A stretch of 64,000 bases of DNA from Talpa occidentalis (GCF_014898055.3 NW_023604295.1:139530676-139594675), one strand, 5' to 3'; shown: positions 12,469 through 26,149, numbered from the stretch's first letter. The notes: generated from the letters alone by a model not told the origin. A program made the numbers and translations.

Positions 12469-13125
12469 GACATTCATGGCCAAGGCCCAGCCCTCCATCT
12501 TCCTTCCACTGAGTATCACAGCCATGCTGCTGACGCTGCACTTCTCTCTTGTTGTCCAGACCCTTCTTTACACCCTGCCCTTGTACAGTTCCCCATGGGG
12601 CTCTGCATTGTCAAGTTCTGCTAAAGATGAACTTGTTTGGTGCCTGGTCTCGCTCTCCTTGCTTTGAATCTTGGCTCTCTTTGAGGATCCTCATTGCCTG
12701 GAGTCCTCTCAGAAAAGTGTTCACTGTTTCTAACATTTGGTGTCTCATGGTCTAGAGCTGTGTCAATGAGTTCCACCTCCAGTTGTCACTTCCAGGTCAT
12801 TAGTGCCCTTGTGGGTGGCTAACATTCTCCTTCCTTTGAGACTCACCATGTCCAGCAATTTGTGCGTACTCTTCAACCTGCCCCTTCTAGGACGATTTTA
12901 CCCTTTCTTTTCTGAAGTAGTGATTGCTGAGGCTGCTGATGTTTCCAGTGATGCCTATATCTGTGTTTACCCTGTTGAGTGTGTGCCCTGGTGCTCACAT
13001 GGCCTCTTTGTAGAGGCAGATATGGTGACCCTTTCCTTCTTTCTGACAGTCACTCCTCAGGCCTGTCAGTCAAAGGGATATTCTTATATATTATTTCAAG
13101 GTTGAGTTTGATATCCTAATTTTAC
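12469..13125. other. GC-richer unique stretch without recognised gene
   Basis: 12470-13110 is richer in GC than its surroundings and carries a 100-codon plus-strand frame (12803-13105) with many hydrophobic residues. I recognise no domain, no conserved start context and no splice structure. It could be part of an old LTR element, a decayed processed copy, or chance. Confidence 0.3.
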
Positions 13126-13158
13126 CAAAAAAACAAACAAACAAACAAACAAAAAAAG
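13126..13158. repeat. (CAAA)n simple repeat
   Basis: Tandem CAAA units between two A-runs. Confidence 0.9.
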
Positions 13159-16100
13159 CAACACCTCAATTAAGTTAAATAGCTTATGTTCAAATTACTA
13201 AAGGAGACAAAAGAAATTTAAAACTGTTTCCAAGCAAATAGTCTTACCTAGCATGTGTTATGGCCTCCTTGTTTTGAGGAGACCCCTGTTCCAAATTACA
13301 CAGTGAGAAGACTTCAGCAGCCAAGAGGCAAAATGGGGTCGTCCTGGGAACTTGGAAATGACATTTGGATGTTGAAAGAATCTGACATGTCAAAAGCTAA
13401 ACCTCATTGAAACCCTCTGCACTATGCCACTCATCCCACTGGTGAGGCTCTTATTTCCCAAAATTTGAGTCATAGACAAGAAATAATTATTTAAGTTGGT
13501 CAAATAAACATACCAAAAGTGATAGGGAAAATACAGTTTTCCAATGATGTGGCTTTAGTCCTTATTTAGTGACCCCTTTAGCCAACAAATTCTTTCTTCT
13601 CTGTTTCTTGGTTATCTCTTCACTCCCTGTCATGCACACCTGCCATACTCACACACACACACACACACACGTCACAGTCAATACTATTTCTACTCTATTG
13701 TTACTTCTGGAATTATGAACTTGTCTTTTGTGTGTGCTGTCATCAAAATTGTTACATAACAAATGATTTTATTTCCATAAAGGATTTCTATTCATCTTTA
13801 AAATGTGGATGAAGAGGTCACCATCTTCTTTAAAATTAAGTGGCAGGTAGGGTTTGCTTTTGTATTTCCAATTGTTTAAATGAGGTTGCTTTGTTACCAC
13901 AAGAAAATATTAATTAAGTCAATTAAAAACAGAAATCTGGCCCTTTGCTGAGTCGAAATTTACCTAATAGTAACTTATTTAGTGCCCTTGTGAATATAGC
14001 TTTTTAATACACCACTGGGGAGTAGATTCGACTTTGTGATAATTTGGATTATTAGGTATTTAAAAAATAAAACCTCAGCTAGAACTGCACTTTTAATACA
14101 AACAACATTCCATTATGTTGTCAGCTCCCTAAGGAGAGTTACCCTTTCTTTACTGGAAGTACCTTTTTCATTTACACAATTGATGTTCAGAAAGAGTTCT
14201 AGATAACAATAATAGTGTCATAAAGGGAAAGGTTAATATCCATTTCTATGCAAAAAATGAGATGAGAAATGCATGATTTGAGGAGTATGAAAAGACTAAA
14301 ATTCTGTGATGCTGGAGGGATTGTATTTGAATGAAGTATATTTCATAATTTTTTCAATAGACCCACTATAGCATAGCACACTCCTGCAAAAAGGCACAGG
14401 CAAGCAGATATTTATCAGTCAGGAAATGCATTCAAATTGGGGATTTATTTATTTTTTTATATTGCTATTGTAAAAATTCAGTTCAGTGCAAATCTAGTGA
14501 TGGAGACAATCTAGAATGATAGGAAATTTATATATTCTCTCACTGTTCTGATTATCCTTTTATATAAACATGTAGATAAAAATACAGTTTCATATAAGAA
14601 AAGGAAAGTGACTTTTCCCCATTTTTAATTCTGTATCAAAAGATTCTTTATCACAGAAAACACACTCTGGCCCATGCAATTTGACACCCACTTGAAAATC
14701 CTTATTAACAAGGTATTTTTTTTTATTTTTAAGTTCTTGCATATATTACTAAAAGACATAACTAACTCATTTAAAACTGATTATAAACATGCCTTAGGTG
14801 AGTGTTAGTTTTCTTTTCCTTAATCTCTAAGCACTACATAAATGAAAATATTATTTCTGGTCATCTGAGTATTTTCTGCAATATTAAGAATATTTAGGGA
14901 GAATAAAAATGGATCCATAGAAGGATAGGTGAATAAATCAGTAGTTTCATTAAAATTCACTATCATTTTAGTTCAACTGAATTTTACTTTTTGTGCAAAT
15001 TTTTGTTAATTTCTGTGACTTTTCATATACATTCTAGGAGGTGAAAATATAAATCATTGGCATTGCTATTTACATGGAAGGCAATAAAGTTAAGAGTTTT
15101 GGGGGTCAGTTGCCCAATGTTTACAGATGATTTGTGGCCAACAACCCAGGTCTTCTGATTCTCAATTCTGTTTTTATTAACTACAGCTGCCATCTCCCCA
15201 CATACATGGAGAATAATTGGAAATAATTGGGATTATTATGAGTGTGCCGTACAGATACACAGAACTCCAATTCTGCATGTTTCTCCACCATTAAAGTCAA
15301 AGAGCAAAATATGTCCACTCTTCCTCGGAATATTTTTGGATTAAGTACTTTTAAGCAAACAAGTAGCCTAAAAAGAATGATAATAGGTATGGCTGCTTGA
15401 ATTTTACTCTTGCCACAGGCAACAGTTTGGCAGGTGTGCATAAGTCTTGATGAGACTGTCTTATTAAATTATAGGACCAATTAGTGCACCCAGATATATT
15501 TTGACTAGTTACACACCTATGACAACTATCAATTGTAATTGGTTATTGATGGTTACTGTATGTGGGGCTAATAACCATGAATTGTAATTTCATATAAACA
15601 ATTAAAATAATTAAATCCCAATAATTATAGTGATTGAGTCAACAATAATCTCATAAAAGTACCATAGATACCTTACCCAAGAGATTTTAATAACCTTGAT
15701 AATATTTAATAAGATATTCATGTAAGCAGTTTAAGAAAAATGTGTAAATTTTCATTATCCTCACTGTACCTAGGTCCAATAAGCTATTTTTCCTCCATGA
15801 GGTTTTGGAGCTAGGCATTTAGCTGTGGGATTACCTGCTGGATTTCTATCATCGGTGAGGAAATTGGGATTAAAAAAAATGTTAACTGGCAGTAAACAAA
15901 TCTTCTAAGCTTTAGTATCAAAGTGACTGGGTAGATGGTAGTAGCCCAGTCTTTACTTACTTAAGAGTCCCCAGGTAGCTCTCAAAAATACTGATTGTTA
16001 ACAACAAAGGAATTCTTTACACGGACACACTATTTTAGAATATATGGTAATATTATGCTCATAACAAGTAAGTTGTTTGATAAAAATCTGTTGTTTGTTT

Positions 16101-16690
16101 GTGTTACTATGTCTAAATTTCTGACCCTCTAGCCCACAACTTACAAGAACACTTTGTAGGGGGCTCAACTGACTGTAATTTAGGATTGTGGGTGCTTGCA
16201 GGTGCACATGGTGTGGTAACATACATTGAAGATGTTCTCAACAAATTTGATGATTTGGGGGATCCACCCTTCAAAAACTGCTGGTTTAGAGTCACAATTA
16301 GTTGTAGTGTCTGTAGCATTAATCTTCCTAAATTCAGACTGAATCCCATCACTTCGTGGCTGGTTTATCAGAAGTGAGTTTCTTTGCACTCTTTTGTGGT
16401 TAACTTCTCTGATCTACTCACTGGATGGGATACTTATACCTAGTTCCTGAAATCCTGTAAGATGGTATACCCAAGTGGAGTAAGTAAAAAGTTAATTACC
16501 GCAATTATTTTCAGAGATCTATTTTGCTCTAGGCTCAGGATAATCAATGCAATATATTATCTTCAATTGTATATAATGACGTACTGTGTCTACACAGAAT
16601 CCAGACGGAGTATGCTCATGATGAACCCCACTTAATATGAGGGAAATAACACCCAGATTTATGGGTTTAACTGTAACAAACATTTTTTGA
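13159..16690. other. Mostly unique AT-rich noncoding DNA
   Basis: No gene seen. It contains a short (CA)n run at 13650-13670 and a block dense in TAAT/ATTA words at about 15470-15720. An 86-codon minus-strand frame at 15181-15441 and overlapping frames on both strands at 16113-16389 have no recognised motif. Confidence 0.55.
13650..13670. repeat. (CA)n microsatellite
   Basis: About ten CA units. Confidence 0.93.
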
Positions 16691-16691
16691 C

Positions 16692-16946
16692 ATTTTTTAA
16701 AGATTTATTTATGAATACAAGAACTGGAGTACAGGTTAGAGGTAGGGGGTGAGAAGATTCACCAGAGAGAGAGAGTAGGGAGCAGAACAGGCAGATCCAC
16801 TGAAATATACTGCTGAGGGGAGCAGCGGGTGAGTCAGGAGAGGTCTGCTGTGCCATGTGGGTAGTTCCCTGGCTGGGGATTGCTGTAGTGGCTGCAGATA
16901 ACTTCATAGTGCTGCGTCTTAACCACTTGCACAAACAGGGAGGCCC
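16692..16946 (-). repeat. tRNA-like SINE (Vic-1-like), full length
   Basis: Minus-strand copy: poly-T and 'aaagatttatttatg' on the left, 'aaccacttgcacaaacaggg' and 'aggcccc' on the right. Imperfect flanking repeats (ACAAACATTTTTT and ACAAACACATTTTT) mark the duplication. Its head belongs to the 'caaggggttaag' group. The 134-codon minus-strand frame at 16659-17063, the longest in the window, runs through this SINE and is not a gene. Confidence 0.93.
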
Positions 16947-18984
16947 CACAAACACATTTTTAAAAAGCCTTTTATAAATGGGAATCCATCCATGGAAAGT
17001 CAAATGATTTAAAATACGTCTCATGGAAGATAGTTGGAGATACCTCTTGAGAAGGGAATCCACATTAGATGCCCTACGCCAGAATATCTAAACTATTATG
17101 TGGAACACAGATGCCCCGTTAGGCGTTTGCCAAATAAACTATGCCTTTTAATCAAGAACCATCTATATTATCAGATGTTAACAATTATATAAATTCCTTG
17201 TTATTGATTGTGTTGAAGAAAAAAAAAAATGAGTGATTTGTTCTTATAAATTGTGGAGAGTAATGATCTTACATTGAAGTCCGGGCTTGGCAAACTTGCA
17301 GAGACTTCCTGTATCTGAAACTGATTCTTGGGTCCTATGTACTTGCCTTTAAGCAAGTAAATCAGATTTTCAAATGGCAGTCTATATTTAAAGTCTAGGC
17401 GATTATGATGGAATTAGATGTGACCACACCATTTCAGTTTTTATTCAGTAAAATCTGTCTGTGTGGCCCCAACAAGAAGTAGAATTTTGATTATGTCAGT
17501 CCTGCTGTTTAAAAAGCAGTCTGAGACTATAGTACTAAGCTGTGACAAATTGGACTGTCCATAATTTTCAATCATGCCTGATTCTACTATTGTTGTATTA
17601 ACATGAACTGCATTATCTTAGTGCAACCACCTGGCTCGCCACAATGCAAAGCTGCTGTTGCAGCAAAGACAACAAGAAGTCCTGGTGGTGAATAGGCTTT
17701 TGGAAACAGACAGTAAGGAAAGAAGCAAGAAGCAATGATTGTGGGGGTGATTGTCCTGGGGGAATATTATCTCTCACCAAGCATTTCTATTAAAACTAAA
17801 GTCCCCCCCTCTGTGAAGAGTCTGTCCATGCACATTTAGTGCATAAGTCGTTCAGTGCATTTCATGCTTTTGCCAAGTCATCCATTCATGTTTCTGTTTC
17901 CCTCTAGATAAGTGAGTGTAATGGTAAATGACAAAATTTTGGGTGATATGTAGCAAAAATTTGGGTGCTAGTAAGTGATAAACTACAGTCAAGGAGACTA
18001 TTTCAAAGACTCTCTAGCAAATATTTTGATGTCAGAGAAAACGTATGGTGTCAGACCTGGCTTAATGCTAGTTCTTTTTTATATTTTTGTCTGAACTTAG
18101 GAGGATTCATTAAGACTTGGATTCTTGTCCTTATCATGGTGAATATCATGCTTTGAGCTGGTCATGGTTTGTGTATTAGGGGGAAAGATCTCTTCGAACT
18201 AGAACAGAGAAAAGCAGTAAAAGGCTGGATGACTCTGAGATCCAGAAGACTTACTTGAATCCTGATTGAATGCAGTGATCATCTAAGGAAAGAACATGCC
18301 TGTCAGAAAAAGTCTTGGTTAGCAAAGACAGACCAGAAACATATGTACCCAGGTATTATTTATAAAACAGGAAGAGAGCTAAGTCAACATCACCTACTCT
18401 GCTGCCATCTTAATGCTCCATCTTTTGTGAAAATGGCTTTACACATCAAAAGTACTTAGTTTTAACTCAATACCTAGCAGACACCATATTGATTAAAGTT
18501 ATTTTCTTCTGTGTAGATGTGGTTATCTGAGCATCCTAGTCCCTGTACAGTTGTTTGTGGCTGTAAATTCAAACTTGTGGGTTTGATTAATGAAAGGCAA
18601 CCTGAGAGACTAATTCGGCAGGGTGCTATTAAAATTTCTGAGTCTTGGAGGTTAAGCATAAAACCTGGCACACACTCACCTCACCAGCATGATACATTTC
18701 ACCCTAAGATTTTTTGAAATAGAGCTTGCCAGCTTTTTTTAGAAGGAAATGCCCCTGGACACCAACTTTACTGCATGCTGAAATTTTTTAAACACCTTAC
18801 TCTACCTTGTGTACTTATAAGAATTAGAAGCAATTAAGTGAATCAGCTGGAACTTTAGACACATTCCTTATTAAACTTAAGAAATCTAGTTAAATATAGA
18901 TTTCTGCATATAAAATAGGTATTATATGTCTTGTATTTAGAGTGGGTTATTATATAGGGAAATATAACAAGGGGAGTTACAAAA
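16947..18984. other. Unique noncoding DNA, nothing recognised
   Basis: AT-rich. An A-run lies at about 17219-17229. Frames are 63-66 codons, overlapping on both strands at 18474-18717, with no motif. Confidence 0.6.
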
Positions 18985-19185
18985 GGAATATATCTGACAC
19001 TCTTCTGAGTATTTGGCACACATTAACTCTGAGTCCTCAAAGCAACCCTCTGTGTGAGTTGTTATCATCTCCCCTTTAGGGAACTGAGGCATAGTAAAAT
19101 AAAATGTCTCACGTGAGTGCTCAACTCCAAAGGGTTGGCTGCAGATCTGGTACCATAGGTCTAGATCTTAGGGGATGACACAACT
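18985..19185 (+). repeat. MIR-like ancient SINE fragment
   Basis: Recalled MIR blocks in order: a start resembling 'cattaactc.gagtcctc.caacc', 'gttatcatctcccctttagg', 'gaactgaggcatag', then a diverged 'aggtcacacagc' region. Strongly diverged, plus orientation. Confidence 0.7.
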
Positions 19186-21480
19186 CACTTTCCAAACATC
19201 TCTCTTTCATGCTAAGAAAATGTTTGTGTTTTTGAGAATGGAATAGGCGTATCACTTCATGATCTCCTTAATGGGACCATCTTCCTTAGGTGTGACCAAT
19301 GGCACATTTAAAGGGAGATGCAGGTACATATATAATTTATTGCTCTCCTTCCTTTTCTTTTGGCTGCAGTGCCATTATGAAGGCTGGAACTGCAATTGCC
19401 ATTTTGGATCTCTAAGTGACCTCAGGGTGGGGACATTCTAGTGAGATGATTCATATAGCACTTGCTATCTGATGAAACAGAAGTTGCAATATCAAAGCAG
19501 ACATTCACCTGATAGAGTAAACCCTTGTGTGTTCAACCCACATTTTAGAGTTTCTATTATTATCATCCAAATATAACCCTATTAGTTCATGGAGCATGGC
19601 AGGGGGGAGACAATATTTTTAACCATGTTTCTATGGTCAAGAGCAACAATGATGGTCTCTTAATGTAACTAAGTTGACTTTGTATAACTTAATGGTAGCT
19701 TTTCAGGATAGTTTCATAAGGTAGGATTAACAGCTCATGTGATTTCAAGTAGTCATACAGTGTCCTCAAAATGGAAAAAGTGTGACAAAGAAAGGAGGCT
19801 CTATGAATAATCATGCTTATATGATGGGTATAGACCCAGGCCACCCTGGCTAAACCAATGTGTAAGAACCCTGTGGGCTTAATAGGAAAACTGAAGAAAA
19901 AGAACAAGTTATTGTAACAGAGATAAAGATATAGACTATAGACATACAGAATGACTGATGTTTTCATAGATCTCTCCCACAAAGCCCCCCAATTTCAGGA
20001 ATCATAAGAACAATAAAGATTAGATGCTGTCATGGTGTTAACCATGAGGGGCCCGGTGATCTATGTAGGTTATTCCATATGAATGCCAGGTTTCAAAGGG
20101 AACTGATGGGAAAACAAACCATAAAGGGAATTTCTAAATTCTGCCAATCCTTTGCTAAAACAATGCATTGGGTGCAAATAGGAATAAGTAAGTCTTCTAG
20201 CTCTTTCTTTACCCAGAAAACCAAATGGGGTTTAGGTGAGCTTTAAATAGACAAGCAATGCTAGCTGATCATTGGAACTTCTATTACTGCTAGAATTCTG
20301 AGTTTCAGATGTTGACGGTAAATATGTGAAATTATTCTCTGTGGTTCACAATGTCAGATACTGAAGCTGCAAAATGAACAAACATACCTGCTTCTCTTTG
20401 AAGTCTCCTGAGTTTATGCTGATTAAAAATGACGGAAGCAGAAAATGGGAGCAGGTCTATATGAAGGCTTCCCAATTGGGAGAGTGGGGTGGTTGTATTT
20501 TCTTCATAGTGTGCGTCTGAAGGATAGGTAGATAGTGAGAGAAGACAGGAGACACTGTTGGCAGGACACAGAGATAACTAAGGAAAAGAAATGCAGTCAC
20601 TGTATTAGAGCGAAAAAAAAAAACACACACACTATAACAACCAAAAGAGGAAATAATTATAAAAATAAAGTATTGTTTCCTTGCTGTTAAGACAGAAAAG
20701 CTGAAGACACACAAGCCAGTTTTGAGTAACCTCTTTGCTGAATCAGAGTAAGAAACAATAGGCTTTAAGTAGACTTCTAAATGAATTTCTCCATTGTGAT
20801 CTCAAAACAAAAGGCAAAAATAAGAAGTTCTGTATGCATAGCAGCCATGGGAAAGCAGGTACCCAGCAGTACCACTGAGGACTAGAGTGTTTTCAGGATC
20901 AACAGCTGCCTGGAAACGCATTTCCAGCGAGGGTTTTCACTCATTAAATTGTGTACAGCGTGCCACACACACAGTAGTCCGTGTCTGTCGTCCTAGGGGA
21001 TTACACAGGGATAATGTGAAACCTACTTTAAAATTTTGATTTTTGTTTCCTGTCACAGTATTGCTTCCTAGTTTACTTTGTTTGGCTTTAAGTGAGATAG
21101 AAATATGCTGCTTATAAATAACATGCTGGTGACTGGTGAGTGAACTCCACACTGAGTATATATTTCTTAGAGAAGTGAAAAGGAACTGTTTATTTTGAAA
21201 AATAATTGGTGAAAGGAAAAAAGCCAAAATTAAGTTTATTATCTTATACCTTGCTTTTTTAAACTTTAATTTCTTAGTTTCTAAATGTGTGTGTTTGCTT
21301 TAAAATAAAGGATAGCATTAAGTCTAAAGTCATTTATTCTTAAATATTTTACGTTTATAATAGTTTTCACATGATGAAACTGGAGATTCAATTTACATTT
21401 AACTCTCTAATATTCTAACAATTTTAGGTTGCAACCAATAAGTTTACACTCCACAAATTCTTCCCAATAAATCCTTTTAT
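19186..21480. other. Unique noncoding DNA, nothing firmly recognised
   Basis: No gene. A short A-run followed by CA units lies at 20611-20631. The frames of 97 codons (19689-19982), 85 codons (20457-20714) and 96 codons (20937-21227), all minus strand, have no recognised domains. Confidence 0.55.
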
Positions 21481-22550
21481 TTTTTTTTTTTGATGTGCTA
21501 TTCAATGTATACAAATAGAAGTAAGTTGTTTATATAATAGTTTTCAAAGTGTGATAAAATCAATACCCAAACTAAGAGCCATAATTACTCCATTTCCTTA
21601 AGTGATCTTCATTTCCTGGCTCCCCCAAAAGGTAATCACTGTCCTGAACTTTGCATTTAATACTATAGTGTTGTTTTTTAAAAACAACAATTTTACCGCA
21701 TATGTATGTGTTCGTACATGATTAGCTTTTCTCTTAAGAGTGTGGCATAACACTTCATTTGGTCTTGCAGACTAGATTTGTTGTTTTGCTCTGTATTATG
21801 CATCAAAGTTGCTTATGTTTTTATGATTTATTTATGTATTTATGTATTTGTTTATTTATTTATTTATTTTAAAGATTCATTGATGCATACAATAACTGGG
21901 GTACAGGCCAGAGGTATGGGGGGGTGAGAGATTCACCAGAGACAGAGTGGGGAACAGAACAGGCAGATTGACTGAAATACACTGCTGAGGGGAGCAGTGG
22001 GTGAGTCAGGAGAGGTCTGCTGTGTCATGTGGGTAGCTTCCTGGCCGGGGATAGAACTCATGCTACAGATAGCTTCATAGGTTGCAACTTAACCCCTTGC
22101 ACCACTAGGGAGGCCCCTGTTGTTGTGATTTTAAAGCATTCATTTTCACTTCTGCAAACCTATCACAGGCGTGTAGCACATGTACTAGTGTTTCTGTTGA
22201 CTGATATTTTTTTTTGGTTCTTGGTCTTTTTTTCTGGGGGGCGGGTTTCATTATGTCCTTAATTGCTATGAAGTTTTTTAGGCAGGGATTTTATTTCACA
22301 CGTAAAAATGTATTTGAGGGAATAAGCCTCGTAGTGGAAGTCTGTTGTATGGACTATGAGTATTTGATTTTAAAGATAATTCTATATGGCTCTCCAACAC
22401 AGTTGTATCACTTTATGCGTTCATTAAGAGGATTTAGGATTTTCAGCTAATTTATATCCCTTCCAATGTTTGTATTTTCAGATGTCTTAATTTTGAAAAT
22501 TTAATAGGTCTCATTTGAATTTGTATTGCCTGACTACTAGGGAAATCGAG
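21480..22550 (-). repeat. Degraded L1 3' region, antisense, split by a SINE
   Basis: From the poly-T at 21480 the plus strand follows the antisense of an L1 3' end ('gataaaatcaatacccaaac', 'ttcctggctccccc', then a diverged version of the antisense ORF2 end with 'tctatatggctctccaacac' and 'tttgaatttgtattgcctga'). The SINE at 21864-22116 interrupts it. No coding capacity remains. Confidence 0.6.
21864..22116 (-). repeat. tRNA-like SINE (Vic-1-like), full length
   Basis: Minus-strand copy with a TTTA-rich left end and the right end 'aaccccttgcaccactaggg' plus 'aggcccc'. Head of the 'caaggggttaag' group. The (TTTA)n stretch at about 21825-21860 is its A-rich tail. It interrupts the antisense L1. 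Confidence 0.93.
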
Positions 22551-22646
22551 CCAAAAACTATTTCTATAATATATATGTACACTACATATTATTCTCTTAT
22601 TGTGGCCATAATTTTTATATAAAAGCTGCTACAATGCATTGCTATA

Positions 22647-22672
22647 CCCCCCCCCAACACACACACACACTC
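22647..22672. repeat. C-run followed by (CA)n
   Basis: About nine C, two A, then about eight CA units. Confidence 0.9.
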
Positions 22673-22822
22673 AGAAACCACAACTGGAAGCACCCATTCA
22701 ATGAGGAAGTCTATACACATAAAGGAGTCCAGGAAGAAAGAACCAGGTCAGTTTTTCTCATTGCCATTTCATATCAGAATTATATGGATGATGTCATAAG
22801 TATGAATCTGGTGTCGGGTATT

Positions 22823-23288
22823 GATTACTCTTCTAGGCTATTATATGTAACAAGGCACCATGAACTTGGTGTCCTACACGGCAGGTATTTGTTGTTTCAT
22901 AGTTCTGGAGGCCAGCAGGCCAGGTCAGGGTGTTGTTTGAATTGACTCCTTTTGAAGGTTTGGAGACAGAACCTTTTCCATTCTCTTCAGACCCTTCTGG
23001 TGGTTTCTGGTAATATTTGACATTATTGGCTTGTAGGTGTATCTCCCCTTCTCTATATTTTCCTTCAACTATCTTCTTTTTGTGAACATCTCTCTGTAAA
23101 TTTTCCGCTATTGTAAAGGTGCCAGTTATATGGGATTAAGGCCTAAAGACCTCATTTTAAATCAGTTACCCCTCTAAATGCCCTATATACACATGAGCTC
23201 ACATTCTGAGATACAGGAGCTCAGTAAAAAGTTTTGGAGGTGTAAAAAGTTTTATTTTTGTGGAGGATGAACATAGTTTAACCCATAA
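22823..23288 (-). repeat. MLT1/MST-type (ERVL-MaLR) LTR, antisense
   Basis: The plus strand follows the antisense of a MaLR LTR in order: 'gtaacaaggcaccatgaact', 'tttcatagttctggaggcc', 'ttggcttgtag', 'aaggtgccagttatatggga', 'acctcattttaaatcagtta', 'cacattctgag', then 'tttaacccataag', the counterpart of the LTR start. This is an ancient non-coding retroviral-like LTR. Both strands carry 75-103 codon frames that are not genes. Confidence 0.75.
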
Positions 23289-25260
23289 GAGAAATAAGAA
23301 AGTGAAAAATGAGTCCACAATACCAATGACTGCGTGTCTTTCAGAGATCAGCTTTACTCTAGGTTTAATATTGAGGGAATTGTCATCGAGAACAATAACT
23401 TGTTCCAGAAGGATCTTAAAAATGATGGTAGAAGGGTCCCAGCTATGTCTGTCTCCTGATGTCCAGTACAGCACTTTTGAAGTTTGATTGTAAATGCCAG
23501 TAAATAGTACTTAGCCTTGAGCTGAGTGCTTCTCAGTTACTCAGTCATGTAGTTGTTCTGAGACTACAGGTAGGAAACCTGGCTCCTCCTTCAGAAAGTT
23601 GCTTGTCTATTTCAAGAACATCTTTGAACTCTAATAATTCTTTCCCTACACATTTTCTTCAGTTGAATGATCTTACAGGTTTTGGAGCCATATGAAATTG
23701 TTTATATATCCAAAGTATCAAGGATACTGGGTGATCGTTAGACAAGTGGGTGAAAAATGCATATTCACCCAATGTGGGAACACTCCACTTAGGAATTTTT
23801 ACTTCTCCTGGAAGGAGCAGGGAAACCAGAGGGCTTTAGAAGCAACACCATACTCATTAGTTAAGAATTAGGAAGGTAGGCTTGGATGTGGCTTTCACTT
23901 GATAGACTCTAGAAATAACATGTTTCCAAACTATTAGAAGAGCTTTGGAAATAACTGAACAAAAATAACACTGCCACTTTCAGTTGCACATGGTGGATTA
24001 TTTTTGCCTGTAGCCCATTGCTATTTATATCAGATGTACATTATCCAAGTGTTTAACTACATGTAAACTAATATTTCTTTTAAAAGGATGCAAGAACAGC
24101 ATTCGAGTCATTTAGATACATGGGTGTTACATCTGGAATTTTATTAAAATTCAACATTTTTGGCTGCTCTTCTCTGGCTTTGAGCACGGGCCCCATCCTG
24201 GTGTAATAGCTCTCATCTGCCTTGTTCCTCAGCAGGAACTCGCTTGCATTGGAAGCCTGGGGTATGCAATCTTGGGCCTTCTGAAAGTTGCATGCTGGGT
24301 TAGGATTCCTTCCAAATCCTAGCCTGTCAATATGCTTTTGCAAAGATCGCTCTGTCGCAGCTTAGATTTTTATCATAACAACAATGATAGTTAAAAAGTG
24401 TGCCAAGTCAGATTCCACGCCAGGTTGACTCTCTTCAGTGTTTTTTCTCTCACCAAATTGCCCCTCCTCAACTGAACGAAAAGGAGTTAAAATCCCATTC
24501 TCTGCAGCCACCTGTGGTCACCTTTCTTGCACAATCAAGAGATCCTATCAGCTCATGGGATCTTTTTGAATGGAAATGAAGCAAAGTGAATTTTGATGCT
24601 TTTCCAGATCTGGAGCATTGGGTTAAAGTTACCTGATTATGTTCCAATCCTCATCTCATCTCTGTTTATAGCATGTCATCTGACACTAATTCAGAATATG
24701 GATATCATGTTGCTGGTGAAACATCCTTGGAACACTGAGCTTGGAAGGGGAGGCATTTGGTCATACTACTTCACCTATCGGAGTAAATTAAACACAGGTA
24801 TAGGCAAGATGGTGATTATTACATGAACTCAGACAAGGAGGCTAATCAGCATCTAATTTGGGGTGGGAAAAATTGTTCTAAACAATTCAATGTAAGCAGT
24901 TTCAGTAAGCAGTGGATATTTTTTAGGGTGCTGTAGAAGACTTTTGTCATTTGAAACACCGTGACTTTGCAGCTTCATCCACCCTAGCCTATCCTTGCAA
25001 GAGCAGCCGAGTGTCCCCCTGTGCTAAGCACACTTCACCCTGAGAGAGACTGTCGGTGCCACTGGACAATGGCCAGGCTTTTCTTGAAAGTGGAATCCTG
25101 ACCCAGAGCCTCTGTAGCAACCGGCAAGACTGATGATTCCCTTTAAAAGGAAAAAGATTCATTTTATTTCTCTCAACACTCCAGTCTATTTGCAAAATAT
25201 ATGTGAACACAGGACAGTTTTGTTATTTTTATATGTGGCTGAGCTTCTATTAATGCCAAT
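23289..25260. other. Unique noncoding DNA
   Basis: No repeat named. A minus-strand frame of 87 codons at 24080-24343 and a plus-strand frame of 77 codons at 24593-24826 have no domain I recognise. Nothing points to exons. Confidence 0.5.
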
Positions 25261-26149
25261 TCAGTCATGTATTCATAGCAAAAATATTTATTAAGGAAGT
25301 GCTATATGCCAAGGATGATACTTTTCTTTACTCTGAATGCAAATTGATAAACACAACACTACTATATATAATTAATTTATTTTCTCTGTGACGTTACTTG
25401 ATAAAATTACAATGGATTTACCTCTTTCATTTTCAAGTGTAATCCTATAATGAAAGCCAATACATTCCTTGCAATGCCCACTTGTTTGTTAACCATGAAT
25501 CATACTGGTGGCAGGTATGGCCAGGAGGATGCCCTGTACTCGGCCACTTACTGGGTAATTAAATGTTCTTCTGTCACAGTGCTCACTAAGCATCACAAAG
25601 TTCTTTTTCCTCTAATGAAAATAAGTGTTTTATAGTAAGTAGTCTCCTGCTAACCACTCCGGGATAGTCCTAGAAATTACGTAGTCTGGAAAGCTAGAAC
25701 TTCAATTCGGAAGCATGCACTATTTTCTGGCAGAACTCCTAAGGATTTAGACTTGAGTCCCAGGGTAATAAAAGTTACAAAAACATAGTTATGCAACTGA
25801 TAAGATTAAAGGTTTATGTTAAAAGACAATTGAATTATTGAAATACACCACAAATTGTATTATTTTTAAAATTACCTCGCCCAATTAATTAATTGAGAAG
25901 TACTTGTATAGCATCTGTTACATTCCAGATACTGCTTTAGGCATATTCAAAACGTAGAACGCGTCAGTGTTTTCATCTTGGGAAGGTCAAGATTCATGGC
26001 TAGCAAGACTGCAAATGAATACAAATGCACCAGCAAAAAAATCAACAAAGCAAGTCAGTAAAAATCCTTGTCTTCATATTACCTAGCAGCATCAACTCTG
26101 AGCTCTTTCAAGGAGTAATTCCTATAACTTTGAAGTTTAACCTTCAGTT
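25261..26149. other. AT-rich noncoding DNA with weak old-repeat traces
   Basis: 25262-25345 ('tgtattcatagcaaaaatat', 'gctatatgccaaggatg') and 25910-26030 ('cattccagatactgctttag') resemble the start of the ancient repeat at 4.9 kb or an L2-like 3' end. Both are too short and diverged to assign. Confidence 0.35.

Noticed and set aside
12281..12667. 128-codon plus-strand frame
   Set aside because: First half is antisense SINE; the rest is unique sequence with no recognised motif.
16659..17063. Longest open frame, 134 codons, minus strand
   Set aside because: Most of it is the reverse reading of a SINE whose flanks and duplication are visible; no domain.
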